Below are positions 1-22,771 of a DNA stretch of 64,000 bases, piece after piece; position 1 is the first letter of the stretch, and each line of letters opens with the position of its first letter. The translations under genes and the position numbers were made by a program. The stretch is from Tubulanus polymorphus (lineage: Eukaryota; Nemertea; Palaeonemertea; Tubulaniformes; Tubulanidae): positions 8,616,278 to 8,680,277 of the forward strand of contig NC_134030.1 in assembly GCF_964204645.1 (NCBI RefSeq), given 5' to 3'. The notes below the pieces were generated by a model, which saw nothing but the letters and a program-made list of their open reading frames with translations, made no database searches and was not told where the DNA came from.

Positions 1-2918
1 ACACTAGATATAATTCTACATCTAAAACGAAGTCACATGTATCATAGTGTATTTCAAAAATATGGATCCTTATATCATCGTAAAATAGGGATTGTCCCTG
101 TTATTTATTTGATTAGTAGATTTCGTTTAATTTGTCTTGGTTTGGTGTCCCTCCTTACAAACCCACCACACCTGCCGCGAGCGAAACAGGGGAGTTTGAT
201 CCAGAATTTTAGCAACATCTAAATAAAGTATCGTTTGTATTTTTACAATTATCAGCTTCTCGTGCGAGGCGAAAGAGAATTGATTTTGTTTGTCTTCGCC
301 ATGAACCCAAATCAACGTGAATGAAATACTGGTATACGTGGATCCCATGAGGCAGTTCGGGTAACACCAGAAGACGAGGTTACGCTGCGGTATTATGACC
401 GGGTTGTCTACCTTGAGACTCGATCAATTTCTTGTACGTTAATTAGGTGTATAGGCTTGGGGATATATGGGCCAGATATAGCGCCGACCGTGAATCCAAA
501 ATGCAACGGCGGTAGAGTGGTGTCTACTTGAGAAAATAGCCCACCTGGTATAAAGGTCTGACTAATGCTGTATTTGGAAGGAGTCAACATGGCCGAACAG
601 GCTTCGCTAGCCCGAGTAACGCCCCCCTCCTCTAATATTATCCACTTTCTAATGCCATACGTTTCGTTCGTTGCTAGAATTCACAGGGAAGGAATTTGGC
701 CACTAAGCGAACGTATATACTACAAAGTGGCATCGGACCCGGGCTTTGATTTTCAAATGGCGTAGAACTTTCTGCTTTTCTTTACCTCCCCGCATTTACT
801 GTTTTGGATGACGCCGGGTTCTTTCATTTCCAGATGACAAAAAGTTACGACAGCAGCATCACCGCCAAACAACACCAACGGCCTTTGAAATATATAAGCG
901 ATTGCGCCAGAAGACGCCTGGTTGAAGGTGGTAAAATGAACGAGGATTACACGATTTCCAAGGCAGCTCATCGTCTGCTTCAGACAGCTCGCGAAGCTCA
1001 CACTGGGAATACGACGTATCGATCCATCAGAACCGGGTGATTTTGACCTTTCGGAATTGGTTCGTATAGCTTAACATTTACGAAGAGGCCTCTTATGGGT
1101 ATGTGGTGAGGGTGAGTTAGGGAATGGTTAGCAGCAGTCAGCTAGTAGCCGTTGTCTCGAAACGATAGAACAGTGTAGTACGTGACCAAACATCGTATTG
1201 TACTGTGCTCCCAAGTCACCAACCCAAATCGCACATTCTTGCATGATTTTTGCAGACCATTACTGTACGCCTGCCTGCAAAATAAACTGGACATACTGCT
1301 CACTATGGAGCACTCGGTATCTTCACTCGGCGCCTTAAGCTATTATGATAGCTACGGTTCTGAACCGGGCCGCGGCGTGGTGGCCACCAAATTGTGGTTA
1401 TCAACAAACGGTGGATGTACTTCAACACGTCGCACCATATCAGCGTACTAATTGATATCAAACATAAAATCAATGCGTTATCTGAAATTTCAGTTACTCG
1501 AGTACATTGATAATATAACGCGCACCTTTCTCCTAACCAGCTCGATAAGAAGGTCGAAAGATCGCATATATTCTTACAATACCAATACAATCATCAAGTA
1601 TACATTATACGTACGTACGTACAATTGGTAACGTGTGTAATTTCGCACAGTTTGAAGGCCCAATATGTTTTAATAAACACTCGTGGTATCCCTTCCCTTC
1701 AGCTGTCTTTTGTAAGCTTATCATATCAAAATTATCAATCAACTAGGTTTGACTAATACGCAAAGGTCCAGGACCAATGTCCAAAGATGTTGGACAAGAG
1801 GTCAATTGAAATGGACTTATGAATAAATGAGGTATGTCTTGATAGGACCGATAACGTGCATGGTCGAGTCGGGTGATAACTACCGCCGTGTAACCCCGCT
1901 TTGGTATTTTTACAAGTATTTCTCCTGAAATCATTACTACAAATGTATATGGATAACGGCCTTACGGGCATAAACCACAATAAAATCCCGTATGGTTCTA
2001 TCGACACGCAAAGCCACCATCAGCGAAAATGATGTCTCGTTTGGTTTAATGTTGGGTAACGCAAACAAATCTTCCATTATTTACATCTGATGTAGCGGCA
2101 GGTGCTCCGTACCATAGTCTGTATCTAATAACAGTCGCAATTCGCACTGTCGTAATATACGTTCGACGTCACCCGTTATAAGAAAAAGGAAACCGTTATT
2201 CTCGTTAATGTAGGCCTACCGAGCGTGCTTAGTTGTCGTTTGAACCCCAAACATACATTTCACGATGTATGTTTGAAAAATTGTTTATGACGTGTCCATG
2301 CGTATTGTAGGAACTACCTCCTTCGAGAGTCAAAACCAAAAATTAAGCGTGAATTAGCAAGACTCTTGGGTATACGCATCTTGGTTGACTTGGCTGCGAT
2401 CATCATTAATTCATTAGACTGGTTATAGAACAAAATATCGTCATATTTTATGTAGTTCTTAAATATCCACCGCGAAGTTGGAAGTGAAATTGGTAATGTA
2501 TAGATTCATGATTTTCAGAGAATTAAAATTTGTTTGTACGCACAGTCTGGATTTCTGAAATGCGTATTGTATGCATACACTATCAGGTCCCATGAGTGAT
2601 TTCAAATACAACGTATAATCTAAGCAGTGTAATTACTTTCCGAATGGATACGCTTGAAAATAAAACAACAATCTACGCAAATATGGAGGGAGGCACCGTT
2701 TACAGATAATAGTTACGTTGCGCCGAGTGTAGAGCGAGAAGGGGTCCAACTAGTAGTTCCAGATATAGAGTAGACACACGTTTTCCCGATCCTCCGGGTG
2801 ATGATACCGTTGATGGTGACAGTTGCATCTTTTGACGTCGCCATATGTATGAACACTTCAGGCCATTCGACATTCATTTATGTAAATGTTCATTTTATGT
2901 GTAGTTTAATGTTAATTT
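1..2918. other. intergenic, no gene recognised
   Basis: Several open frames of 60-95 codons occur on both strands (for example near 565-765, 804-1040 and 1182-1451), but none resembles a family I know. They overlap one another on opposite strands and are not joined by convincing splice sites. A short ACGT-repeat tract lies near 1609-1621. I see no RNA gene here. Confidence 0.5.
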
Positions 2919-3213
2919 CAGGCGCAGATCTAGGGGGTCTTAAAGGTCTTCTGGAAGACCCTCAAAATTTCTAAGTGCCCTCAATACATTTTGCTCGCAA
3001 AACAATTTCATGACTCATAATGCAGGAAATGGCTTCAAATCAGTGCTGGAATCTCAAAATTTTTCTGGCGGGACCTCAGCCCCCGGAAGGGCTTCGCGCT
3101 GAAGCAGTGTTAACCTCCGCGCTGCGCTCGGCGTGTTATCAGTGCCCTTTTCTTTAATGTATGCCCCTAGAATACTGAGAAGACCCTCAGATTCACCCCA
3201 AGATCCGCCCCTG
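2919..3213. mobile_element. MITE-like element, CAGGGGCGGATC family
   Basis: The element starts CAGGCGCAGATCTAGGGGG and ends with the complementary AGATCCGCCCCTG, giving imperfect terminal inverted repeats around ~295 bp. The five bases AATTT flank both ends (2914-2918 and 3214-3218), which looks like a target-site duplication. No coding capacity is visible. Related ends occur near 14875-15068, 19650-19670, 26178 and 60444-60629. It is a non-autonomous DNA transposon by structure; the superfamily is not certain. Confidence 0.7.
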
Positions 3214-4328
3214 AATTTTAAGTTGTTGTGGACACTTTCATATTCATTAATGATTTCTTTGCTAAGCTGTAAGCTCTATTGGAAACCATACAATAAATGA
3301 CAACATTTCATCCATCATCGGTTCGATGAAGCGCTATTTCCTCGTCCGACGGTCTGGCGATACACACGGATATTGGAAGTCGATTCCCACCTGACTGACG
3401 ACCTCTTCCTCCAGCTCCTCGGTCTGGTCGTATGTAGACCGACATCCATCTTTGCAGTACCAGACAGGTTGCCAGCCAGTATACGTATATAATAATAGAC
3501 ATTGCTAAAGATTGCACGTACATCGAATAACTGAAAATACCATGGGACCATCAATTACAGCCAACATTATTGCTAAATTGATGCTCTAGAATAATTAGTT
3601 TTCGTCTGCCGGGTCCATCTAAAAAATACTTATTATCATTTAGATGCAAATGAATACAAATAGACGGTGATTATGCAGTCAATACTGCATACACCATCAT
3701 ACACCACACGTATTTATTTTCGTATGTGTAATTATAATCTGTATGGTAAATTAATAATGTTTTTGTATGTCTATGATGAATTATTTATTGTGTGCTGGAA
3801 TTTGATTTGCTGAAATTCACTTCCTTCATTGTCGGGAAATTGGAATCTGATGGCATCTTGAGTTTGCTAATGGTTACAATCTCTTATCTGGGAGAGAGCT
3901 TGGAGGAGCCCGGCAGAGGGCTTTCAGAGAGCCAGTTGGGCACCTCGGGCAATACGTTAGGAACTCTGCGACTGTGTTTCCATTGATCTACAAAAATAGA
4001 CGATTAAATCGGATTTAACAAGTTCTAGGTACACTTGTGACACATTCTGCGCTCTCCAATTCGCCCGAAGCGTCAATAATTTCAGTTTTGTGTGTTTGGT
4101 AAATGGCGTCGATGGCCACCCCGGTGTAAATATTCAAGTCAAATGTTTACAGCACTGCTACTCCTTTTGAATAACGATCAGGACCTCGTGCATTTTCCGT
4201 TTATATAATTGTTTGTGTAATAGACCTTTTACGTAGTGCTGTGTAAAATCATCCAATACCTGTCAGAATAATTACTCCGAAGTATGCAAAGTAGTACACG
4301 GTAGAACAATCCGTCGCGCTCTAGAAAT
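3214..4328. other. intergenic, nothing recognised
   Basis: AT-rich sequence without a supported gene. Frames of 64-79 codons (3315-3554, 3792-3986) have no family resemblance. Confidence 0.4.
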
Positions 4329-4523
4329 TATAATATACCTCAACACAAATCTCATTTACAACTGCCCAAGTTCGTTATTGCTAATGCGTTTGGAATCATG
4401 TAGGGGTTACAAAATTCAAATTTTATGCGAACGTAATTAATGAATGATTCCAAACTGTAAACGTCATGAGCAATAACGAACTTGGGCAGTTGTAAATGAG
4501 ATTTGTGTTGAGGAATATTATAT
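4329..4523. repeat. inverted repeat / hairpin element A
   Basis: Arms of about 58 bp (4329-4386 and 4465-4523) are near-perfect reverse complements; the shared core includes CTGCCCAAGTTCGTTATTG. The spacer carries a second nested inverted repeat (GTTTGGAATCAT against ATGATTCCAAAC). The form is that of a foldback MITE. A minus-strand frame of 110 codons crosses it but has no protein resemblance. Confidence 0.75.
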
Positions 4524-5367
4524 ATACACATTAAGCATTGGCCCCCTCCTAATGCGTACGTAATAAATAAATGACCCCTTTGCCAATTTGGCCCGGGCCA
4601 AATCGTGTCCGTGTGATCGCGGCTTTTGTCATATTTGCGCGATAGTTTTCTCGGTTCGAAGATGGTGAACGAATGATCGTTCAAAACGCATTTCAGGTCG
4701 TGATATGTAGCTGGGAGATCACGGTACGTTGAATGAATAATTGTTTTTATAGAACTTTCGGTACTGGTAATGTCTTGAAGAGTAAATATTTACGAGCTGT
4801 CCAGAACTAACTGTCGGTCTTGTCGTGATAGAACGCGATATTCAACGCTTTAAATGACCAAAATGCGGAAACTCATTAACGAATTGGTTTGCCCCGTAAA
4901 TGAATATAATTGTATTATTCATGAATTCGTCTGCGGCGATGCTAACAGGTACCATGTGCGGTGTATAATTAAAGTTATACACCCCGGTATATATGAATAC
5001 GTCCGCGGTATAATGGACTGTCTTACCCGTGAGAAAAATGCGCATATATTCAAATTGAAGTGCTGAGTGTCTTATTCATGAGCGTCATGTCTCGGGCTGT
5101 TACACGATTGTATTCGAGTGAAAATATACCGTCGAAGCACCACCCACACGAGAATATGTATTTCTTATGCTAAACGAGTAACTCCTCGCATAACTGATTA
5201 ATAGTTCAGAATAGATGGGGTTTTTATTATCATTTCGAAATGTTATGAGGGGGCAACTACTTGATAAATGTCAACACTGATAAATGTCACATACTTTTTC
5301 TTTCAACGGTCACGCACGACATAAAACTTCTGTTATGACTGTCGTGAACTGATGTAAATCTCAGTGT

Positions 5368-5547
5368 AAACCCACAGTTACTTCTGTAAAAACAGTTTAT
5401 TGCCTTACAGTTTCGAGGTTCAAACTAAACCTCATCATCAGAGGAACAAAAAATACAATTGAATTTATGTTCCTCTGATGATGAGGTTTAGTTTGAACCG
5501 CGAAACTGTAAGGCATAAACTGTTTTTACAGAAGTAACTGTGGGTTT
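5368..5547. repeat. long near-perfect hairpin B
   Basis: Arms of about 80 bp (5368-5448 and 5468-5547) are reverse complements with few mismatches, separated by only ~20 bp. Transcription would give a long double-stranded RNA stem. It is a foldback MITE or a recent inverted duplication; no coding capacity is visible. Confidence 0.8.
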
Positions 5548-5763
5548 TATTCGTTAACATACTGTTATATTCGTATACATTACATCTATTTTAACCGAGT
5601 TCTCAATGGTTTAAAAATCAACTAACTGTTACTCAAGTATTTTTCTAAATGCGATCATGAAGTAACCGGGTTTCTAATTTTCTGGGATATGTACATGGCT
5701 TCAACTATGTGCCTCAAGAAGCGGGTCGCCCAGTTCGTCCATTGTCTCACTCATTCATTCAAA

Positions 5764-5865
5764 GATTCGTAGACGAGCCGTGCAATAAAATAAGTTAACC
5801 TACAAAGTTCTACTCGTCTCGCTGTATTTATTCTACACCCGGTTAACGCGGCTCCTCTACGAATC
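5764..5865. repeat. short imperfect inverted repeat
   Basis: GATTCGTAGACGAGCCGTG at 5764-5782 is nearly the reverse complement of 5847-5865 (CGCGGCTCCTCTACGAATC). It is probably a small MITE remnant. Confidence 0.45.
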
Positions 5866-8353
5866 ATTTATTCAGCTAATCTTAGGAACGACACGAGTAG
5901 AAACATACGTATCGATTCGACCGTCGAAAAAAATTTAGCCGGCGATATTCGTTCGATTTCTCGTAATATAAATCGTTCTTCCCAACGCACTCTATCACGC
6001 ACACACACGGAATTATTATATCAATCTTGCTGCAAAGTGCGACGGCCGTAAAACCGATATGAGATTTTGATTAACTTCCGGTGTGAAACAGCTGATCACT
6101 GTGTATACACGAGTGCTTTTAGATTGCCACGGTACGTACGTCGCCTCTCAATCTATACATCAGCGGTATTCCAAATACTCAGAAAAATACTTCATCTATA
6201 TAGAGTAGTTGTATTCAGACAAAGAGCAGACTCCGCCCCAGCCGGATAACCGTTCAAGTCGGATCGTATTGAAAAGCTATCTATGAAATACATATCATCC
6301 AACTCGGATATCGCTACTGTTGAGACCTCCTGTTAATCCGAGGGAATCTCATGTGGTGCAGCCACGGAAGTAAGCGAGGACCCGGAACCAACCACTTACA
6401 AAAATGACGACGATTCATCAACTTTAGACTGGAACTGAAGCTGATATTTATCATACCACACTCGTGCAATGAGTGGTCGGAGTTGTAAGATTCTATTCTT
6501 CACAACCCAGGCGAACGCAAATCATTTATTCGCTTTCCCGGCAAGAAAACCAATGTATAAAATTGATCTTGTGCCAGTAATAGGAAATAGATAAATCGAT
6601 AGGATGTCTGATCGGCTCAGCGGTAATGTACAAGCTCCCGGCTGCTGTGCTCATACAACGGCCGTTCTCAGTGTAAATTCATGATCGGGTTTGTATACGC
6701 CATTAGCGACACGACGGCTAGGACGGACCCTGACAAAATCCAATCAATTATACGACCCACCGCCATGTGAATTCTGAATTAGCGTTTTATAATCAGAGGC
6801 GGATTGTTCTCTTCTCGATAGGGGGTAGGCTGTGTACATAAACCAAATTTTCTTATTCATATTGCAGAGAAAACACGACAAAATGCCGGGTCATATTATT
6901 TACATTCCATCGCCACTTGATCGTTCCTCGTCGCTCTCCGTCGTCCCGACCCGGTACCAAACATTCAGCCGTTGTAAACCGTGATACGATATACACATAC
7001 TTGCCACAGGCGGCTCTTTCCGAGAAAATTTCCCAGGCATTTCTATTTCAACTTAAATGTCAAAACTAGTCCGCCTCAACGCAAATATATCACAAACCCT
7101 GTCCGCCGAACAAATAATCACCCTCGTTCGGCAATTGTTGAATACATAACAGAGACATGATCAAGTTTAGTACTTTCATTATGACAGACTTTACCGCTGT
7201 CCTAGAAATTTAGTCCAAAAACCAAAGAATGCCATTCGCTGTGTACTTTTTATTTTTGGTGTTATCGCGCTAGACTTGAAAAACCACCTCTCGCCTACAA
7301 AACTGAAAGACTCCACAATTCGTAATTTTTGACATATAAAAGATCTTTTTATTTTCAACTTTTAATTACAGTCTGTGAGAGATATCAACTACCATATATA
7401 TATATAATATTTGTCAAACTTAGCCGAAATTTATTTTTCCGTAACATTCCATTAACAATTAGAAACACAAAGATGTTTTACTACTTTTCAATCGGAGAAA
7501 CTACCGTCCGCAGGTACCTCGCACCCACGCACTGACACACGCAGCATTGTCTACACATACATGTAAGCTGCCCTAGAACAAGTTAGTTTGTGGTAAGTAA
7601 ATAATGATAATATTCATAATAATAGTAGTAGTAGTAGTTATGATATAGTAATCGTTGATATTCTATTATTCTATCGACAATAATTTTGCACAACACGAAT
7701 CAGTAGTTTCTATATCGTTCTACTGATTTAGTATTAAGGAATAGCCACCGAAAGAGAAGAGAGATGCGAATAATAACGAAATCTCTCTCCCTTTATAAGG
7801 ACTTCAATCACGATATCGTCATCAACCACACAAATTTATGATTATCATCATCACCATCATCATCATCATTATCTGAGATCAACCAGCAATCGTACACAAT
7901 AGACCATAATACAATGTGCAAGCTATATGTATACGCAGTATTGAGTGAGAATGAAATGTGTGGGCGTGCGCCGTTACTTCTAAAAGCGATTGATTTATAT
8001 TTGGCCACCATATTAACACTGACTGCAATGTACATGAACCTATATACATGTATGTATATGACATACTGACCATAGAGAAATAAACATATAACAATGTATC
8101 GATAAAGTGCAACTAACAAAAACTATCTTCGATAGTAGTTAGATCCATGTGAAACGGTTTAAAATCGTCGGCCAAAATGCTCGCTTCAGCCAGCAATTAT
8201 CTGAACTACTATATTCTCACTGTTGTTTGTTTGTTTAAGACACTCTAGTATTATGCCAAAATCAATACGTATAATTGGAGGAATGTTTCCAGTAGACCCT
8301 GGCCAGATGGACCTATGATGAGCTTAATTGTCGTCGCTGAAGAGTTAATAATA
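5866..8353. other. intergenic, simple repeats only
   Basis: No gene is supported. Triplet tracts (GTA repeats near 7624-7640, ATC repeats near 7845-7870) produce spurious short frames. No tRNA or rRNA pattern was seen. Confidence 0.4.
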
Positions 8354-8497
8354 CAGTAGAACCCGCTTAATAATTCGCATCATTTGGAACCAAGAAAATT
8401 CATCCGGTTTACGCGAAATCCGGATTTCAAGTCATTTACTCGTATATCGATGAACAAACGGATTATAAACATCATCCGGATTAAGCGGTTTTGACTG
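8354..8497. mobile_element. pogo/Tigger-like MITE
   Basis: It begins after TA with CAGTAGAACCCGCTTAAT and ends ATTAAGCGGTTTTGACTG, giving roughly 18 bp imperfect terminal inverted repeats. CAGT...ACTG ends with a TA target are typical of pogo/Tigger-derived MITEs. There is no transposase. A related element lies at 49563-49741. Confidence 0.65.
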
Positions 8498-11400
8498 TTT
8501 ATAAACTCAAGCGCACCTGCCAGCTTGGTTAAAACCCTCAGTACTATTGCCAGCTTCGAACATTTAGACCATTTAGACGTAGTTAGTTTTGTGTATTTGA
8601 TTTGGAGCCGGAACGATCATTCAATGATATTTACTGGCAGACACATGTCTAACACAAATATGCAGCCACTAATACTAGATATTTCAAAGAAATGCCATTT
8701 AAGGTGTTTGCCTAGTCACAGAGATGATATATGCTAACATTGAACCAAATTTACAAGTGCCATCTCTAGTAAATATCCCTAAATCTCCAACTGAACTTGA
8801 CACGGACAAGAAAACACAAAAAAGTTCATATGTCGTCCTTCTATTTTTAGCCCAATCATTGTCAATACATGAACAATGATTCTTGCATCGCGAGCAGTGA
8901 ACAAACCTGAGTTAGGCATGTGACAGTGGATACTTCGCCTGGTTTGCAGACAAGCAGTTTCTCCGTACGCCAAACAATTGTCAAAGAATTCATCATCAAT
9001 AGTCTTAACTATCAATTAGCTCGAACATCGTTCGTAAATGATTAAAATTTGGAAACTGATGGTGAAACGTGTTTGACGCAGTAATAGTCTCTTCTAAATG
9101 TATTTCAAACATCGATAGTTAAAACCAGAGAAAGGGAAAACGATAGAGATAGATAAATCTAAAATTAAGAGTTTAGTTAAGTACACACACAGTAAAATGA
9201 TAAGAGGAGAATTGTTCAACCTAACTAAGGGAAAAAAAGAGGAAACAGCCAGTTAGTCAGACGAGTAGTGATTTTCGATGAAAGCCAAATGATACGTAGT
9301 AAGAAGTAAATAAGCAGCTAACAAGACACTTTAAAATCAATGGACGAACACGAATTCAGATACATTCCAAAAAGGTACTGAACAAAACGAGTCTCACCTC
9401 AAATGGTAGGTAACGAAAAATCAACGCAGTAATTTCGATAAGCTATCAATTTGTTAAAGTCGAATATTTTCGCTATCAAACGGTGCACATATGTCTAATG
9501 CTCTATCGCACACATCTTAATAACTAACTGCAATATTACAGTTTCCTATGTATAACACCGCAAGAGAGCAAAGATAAAGCTCATAGTTTACAGCTAACAT
9601 CACACGGCTAGATAAAACGCTTTCATCGATGGATTGATTGTTAAATATCGATTTACAGCTAATATTTCGATAATGATTATTATAATGAATATAAATTAGC
9701 AAATCATACACATTTGATCAGTACACAGTTTTACAATATGGAATGTTAAAACCAGGTGGTTCTACTAAACTATTATCAAAAGTACACACGGCAGTCGGCG
9801 GATATTCTATTAGTAAATATCGCCGGTTAAAACCAAACGTGGCTAGGATCGATCGACATGCCAGTCATAAGAACGAACGAATGAACAACAACAGGTAGAG
9901 GAAGGGGATCGGACTCGGCGAAGAAATTAACGAAAATAACGTCTGGCGAAGTAATGATGATTACCCATTTACAATTATATTATCATCGCACACGCTCCCA
10001 GAGAGGCAGAAACACGAGATCAATAGAACGAAACCTACGCGCATATTATATCGTATGTGCTGATGATGTCTTTCACGGCCGTATAGCAACGGCTTTCCCC
10101 TTTAGAAAAACTAAGCTTCGTGCCTTTAGATTAGCCCGAGCATGGTCGTCGATGGTATCCAGTATTCATTCCCCCAGGGTATATCTTACTCAACATCACC
10201 AAAACATTTTCAGTGCATATCAAACATAATCAACCGGACCGACATCAAATGATCTAGGATTAATCAATTAACAATAACTAAACATATCACATTTAAGTGC
10301 TATAATAGGTCGCAATCAAGAATTATGGCATCAAATATCGTAAAAATCACTTTTCAGAAATGTTCAATCTTTTTTTTTCCCCATACAGGAGGATGTTGTG
10401 AGTAAACAAATGTTCTCTAATGCTATGTACATCATCCTCTCAGTACATGTAGTTGGGTAAAGCGTTAGGTCTTAATCAACGTTTCAACCATGCAAAATAC
10501 GACTTTAAAGTCCGCGTGCACACGACAAACCGGTTAACATATTCATCTCCGCTAACAACAATATCTTACATACATTGTCGACATACACAACGCAGGAACC
10601 TCGTTTTGGTAAAATTTGACGCGGTGAAAACACCTCGGCTACTATAATTCGAAACATCGCCTCCAGAGAATTATACGTAGAGCAGACAAAGAACGAGGTT
10701 CAACTCGATATCTCTCTCTCTCTCTCAAAATCAATTAGTTAACCGTTTAGCTATATCGCACATCCGAAGCAGTATATAAACAATGTATGCAAGTCTTAAC
10801 ATCACGTAGTTTTTTATTATTCAATTAAAATTATTAAATCGCTAAATGATACATACACATATACAGATAATGTCATCATTCATCAATTGCCATATTATAT
10901 CTTGTTGACACGAAGTAGTAGTAGTAGTATTTAACAATATTCACATTTTCAATCGATTAAGACATTCAGTGATATATTATTCATCAATTTTTTTTCTTTT
11001 CGGTTAAAAAAAAAGCCAATCAAAAAACACCGATTAATCATAATAATAATAATGTGTTAATAATTATCATCGTTGGTACTGCGACGTCGTCGTTCTCGGT
11101 CAGTTGTCATCTTACGCGCGAAAAACGACGACGACGACATTTTTCGGCGAGAATTTAAAAAAGACTCGTCTTTCGAACATTCATCGGTATAGCGTCACCA
11201 GTTAGCGATATTATTCTACGTTAAGATACAACAATGACACTCATCCCTCTAAACAGACAACTCAGAATTGATGATAATGCGTTTTTTGTTTCATGCTATT
11301 TCACTAGTGTATATATATATGTATAGATGTAAAATGGTTATTATTATCATATTTACCATTGTTAATTATGATTATTATCTGTAAGTTGAAACTCCCGATT

Positions 11401-13314
11401 CATACGTACTCTTAAGGGATACTTTTCATATACAAGACGATTAACGCTATTTATTCCTACAATCGTACTTTTCAAGAGCGAAGTTGGCAGAGAACGCTGC
11501 TGGAATTCGGTGCGCTGCTAAACGATTTTTAAAAACGATGCAAAATATCGAAATAACTACTTCAATAATAAGATGTTGTAAAACGCAATTGTGGCCAGTT
11601 CGCCGTACTAAGTACGTCGGGCGAACGCGCACGCCGTTCGACGACAACATGTTGCCGTCGTTTCACAGCGTACAGGCCAACGATTCAGACACAAGATATT
11701 TCTCTGCACATGATGGCGACTATTTTTTTCGATGCGATTTATGAGAACAGACAGAGCCGTTTACGCGACTTGTTTTTTTGATATGGACAGACTACTGGAG
11801 ATATTCAGTCTCGTACCAGAGAAGTTTTCACATATTTTCTTCTTTTTAAATTAGCCATTATATTCATATTCATACGCTTATGTATATATGTCTCACGACT
11901 ATCAATCGTGATTGCACGAGCGTTGGAGTGTGTTGTGTGTGAATCAACGTCACTATTATGTACAAATAACAACCAAATATCTTCGTTTATCATCACCATC
12001 ATATTTTATACACTTTGTATAGAACGTAAATATCTACAGCATATTTATATATTTATATGGGGGCAGCGGCATTATTGAGCGCGCGCATGTGTGTGTATTT
12101 TGAATTTCCTCAAGAATGAACAATACAATTGCCACAAAGCGTGACGCTAGATTCTGTAGCCAAAAATTTAATAGGGAAAACTCCTGTTTCATTGAACCAA
12201 CTATTGAAGTGGTAATGCTATCAATTAGTAAGGTGGGATTTATATCATCGATTCGAATCACTATTATTACATCTCGTTGATTATACCTAAATTTATATAT
12301 ATATATATATATATATCGAGTGACTTTTCAACTAAATTCTAAATTCAAACAACGCTACCACCGTTTCTGGATACTCGACCTTCCGAGGTCACCGCGCGTG
12401 TTTTAACGAGTTGTTAATATATATCGCGTTAAAGAGGATGACGATTATTTTCGTGTGGCTTTTTCTTTTAAAGTACGGACGATAAAACGTACAACAACCA
12501 AAATGGATGGATGCAACTACAGCGAAAAAACATAGTTGTTATACATACCACATATACATATATATATATATATATATATACCCAGTGACATCGGTGGTCG
12601 TGTGTCGACAGGGTGGATGGAACACAGTCTTATAAACTAGTCAATTCCAAACGTTCTAGTGCGTAACAATAATTCCACGCAGCGAATTGAACACCAGAAC
12701 GCGCGGCGTCCATACAGTTATTCAGGCGTTCAGAGACGAGTCTTCTCGATCTTAATCCGCGCACGGTTTTTGTCAATAATATTTGATTCAGCGTCGAAGA
12801 TCACTCAAGAATTTACGCAAAGTAACGTACAAGTATGTGCATGTTAATCGACTGTTTAAAATGGAGCGACCGAGTTGTTTTTCCGGATGGTGCACGTTAA
12901 CATAAATTCAGCGTATTCCCCGTTGCTCCACAGGAGTATATACATATATATATATAAATATGTATACATCTACATCAACTCCAACTCGTATATTACATGA
13001 TGACCGACGATAATCGCGACGACGTTGACGACGACAGGCCTTCCACACGCTGGTTAACACGTAACGTGTGTCTGCACTGAACTACTTAGTTGCACTATGT
13101 TTAATCTCTTGCATTGCATATTGTGTTATATGAATCCGATTCCCTGAAATCCGGTTTTCGTCGCTGTTGTTTCGCGTGTGTTTCTCCCCGCCAACGACTT
13201 TATGAAGGCCGGCCATTTCTCGTTGATCGAACTCACGCACGCGCAATTTAACGTATTTTTTTTTTTAATATTTGATAATTAATAAGGTTTAACGCACACA
13301 TACACACACAATCT
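8498..13314. other. non-coding; possible long 3' UTR of the Na pump
   Basis: No exon-like sequence is visible. The stretch is AT-rich with AT dinucleotide tracts (12297-12315, 12555-12580), a TC tract near 10712, AAT repeats near 11041 and GAC repeats near 11128. The part nearest 13314 must hold the 3' UTR of the minus-strand ATPase gene, but I could not place a unique poly(A) site, so the UTR length is unknown. Confidence 0.4.
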
Positions 13315-22285
<8,971 letters not shown>

Positions 22286-22771
22286 CTTGAGTTAAGGGGC
22301 GGTCTAAGACAATGACGTCATTGGTCACGTGAAGCGCATGCCTCGACAAGCCGCCGCTAAAATCTCGCGGGATTCTCGTTCAGTTCTCGCGCGCGATGTA
22401 ACACAAAGTTTTGCACTCCACCTATATACACCCATACCCTGAATAATTAACCTCGGAAAGAAATACTACTCAGTGCAAGATTGTTGATTACACAAATTTT
22501 ATAAAAATCTATGCAGCCATTTTTATCAATGGGAAGCAAATTCTTCAAAATATAATCATAGAAGAAAAGGTTTTTCAACCTATTCATTTCTTACTAATTA
22601 TTAGACGTAGGCATGCAATTCATTCGTACTGGACCTGCTTCCAAATTTCATTAATTGTATAAGATTTATCTTTATGTCATCACTTTGTTATGATCTTGCT
22701 GTCCACTAAATAAACTTGAGCTTGATTTAGACACGAATCGTGGAATTCAAAATGTACGCAACATTATCATC
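22286..22771. promoter_or_regulatory. bidirectional promoter ATP1A / TOM70
   Basis: The 486 bp between the two divergent start codons must hold both 5' UTRs and promoters. Close to the ATP1A start are a GC box GGGGCGG (22296-22302), a perfect CRE TGACGTCA (22313-22320), an inverted CCAAT (ATTGG, 22320-22324), the palindromic E-box TCACGTGA (22325-22332) and an NRF-1-like core GCGCATGC (22334-22341), followed by TCTCGCG-type motifs near 22363-22395. On the minus strand the ATP1A start lies in AAGATGGCG, a YY1-like motif. Motif matches are seen directly; their use is inference. Confidence 0.6.

Noticed and set aside
565-1590. Possible small genes at the left end of the window
   Set aside because: Short overlapping frames on both strands without family resemblance, splice continuity or coding signature.
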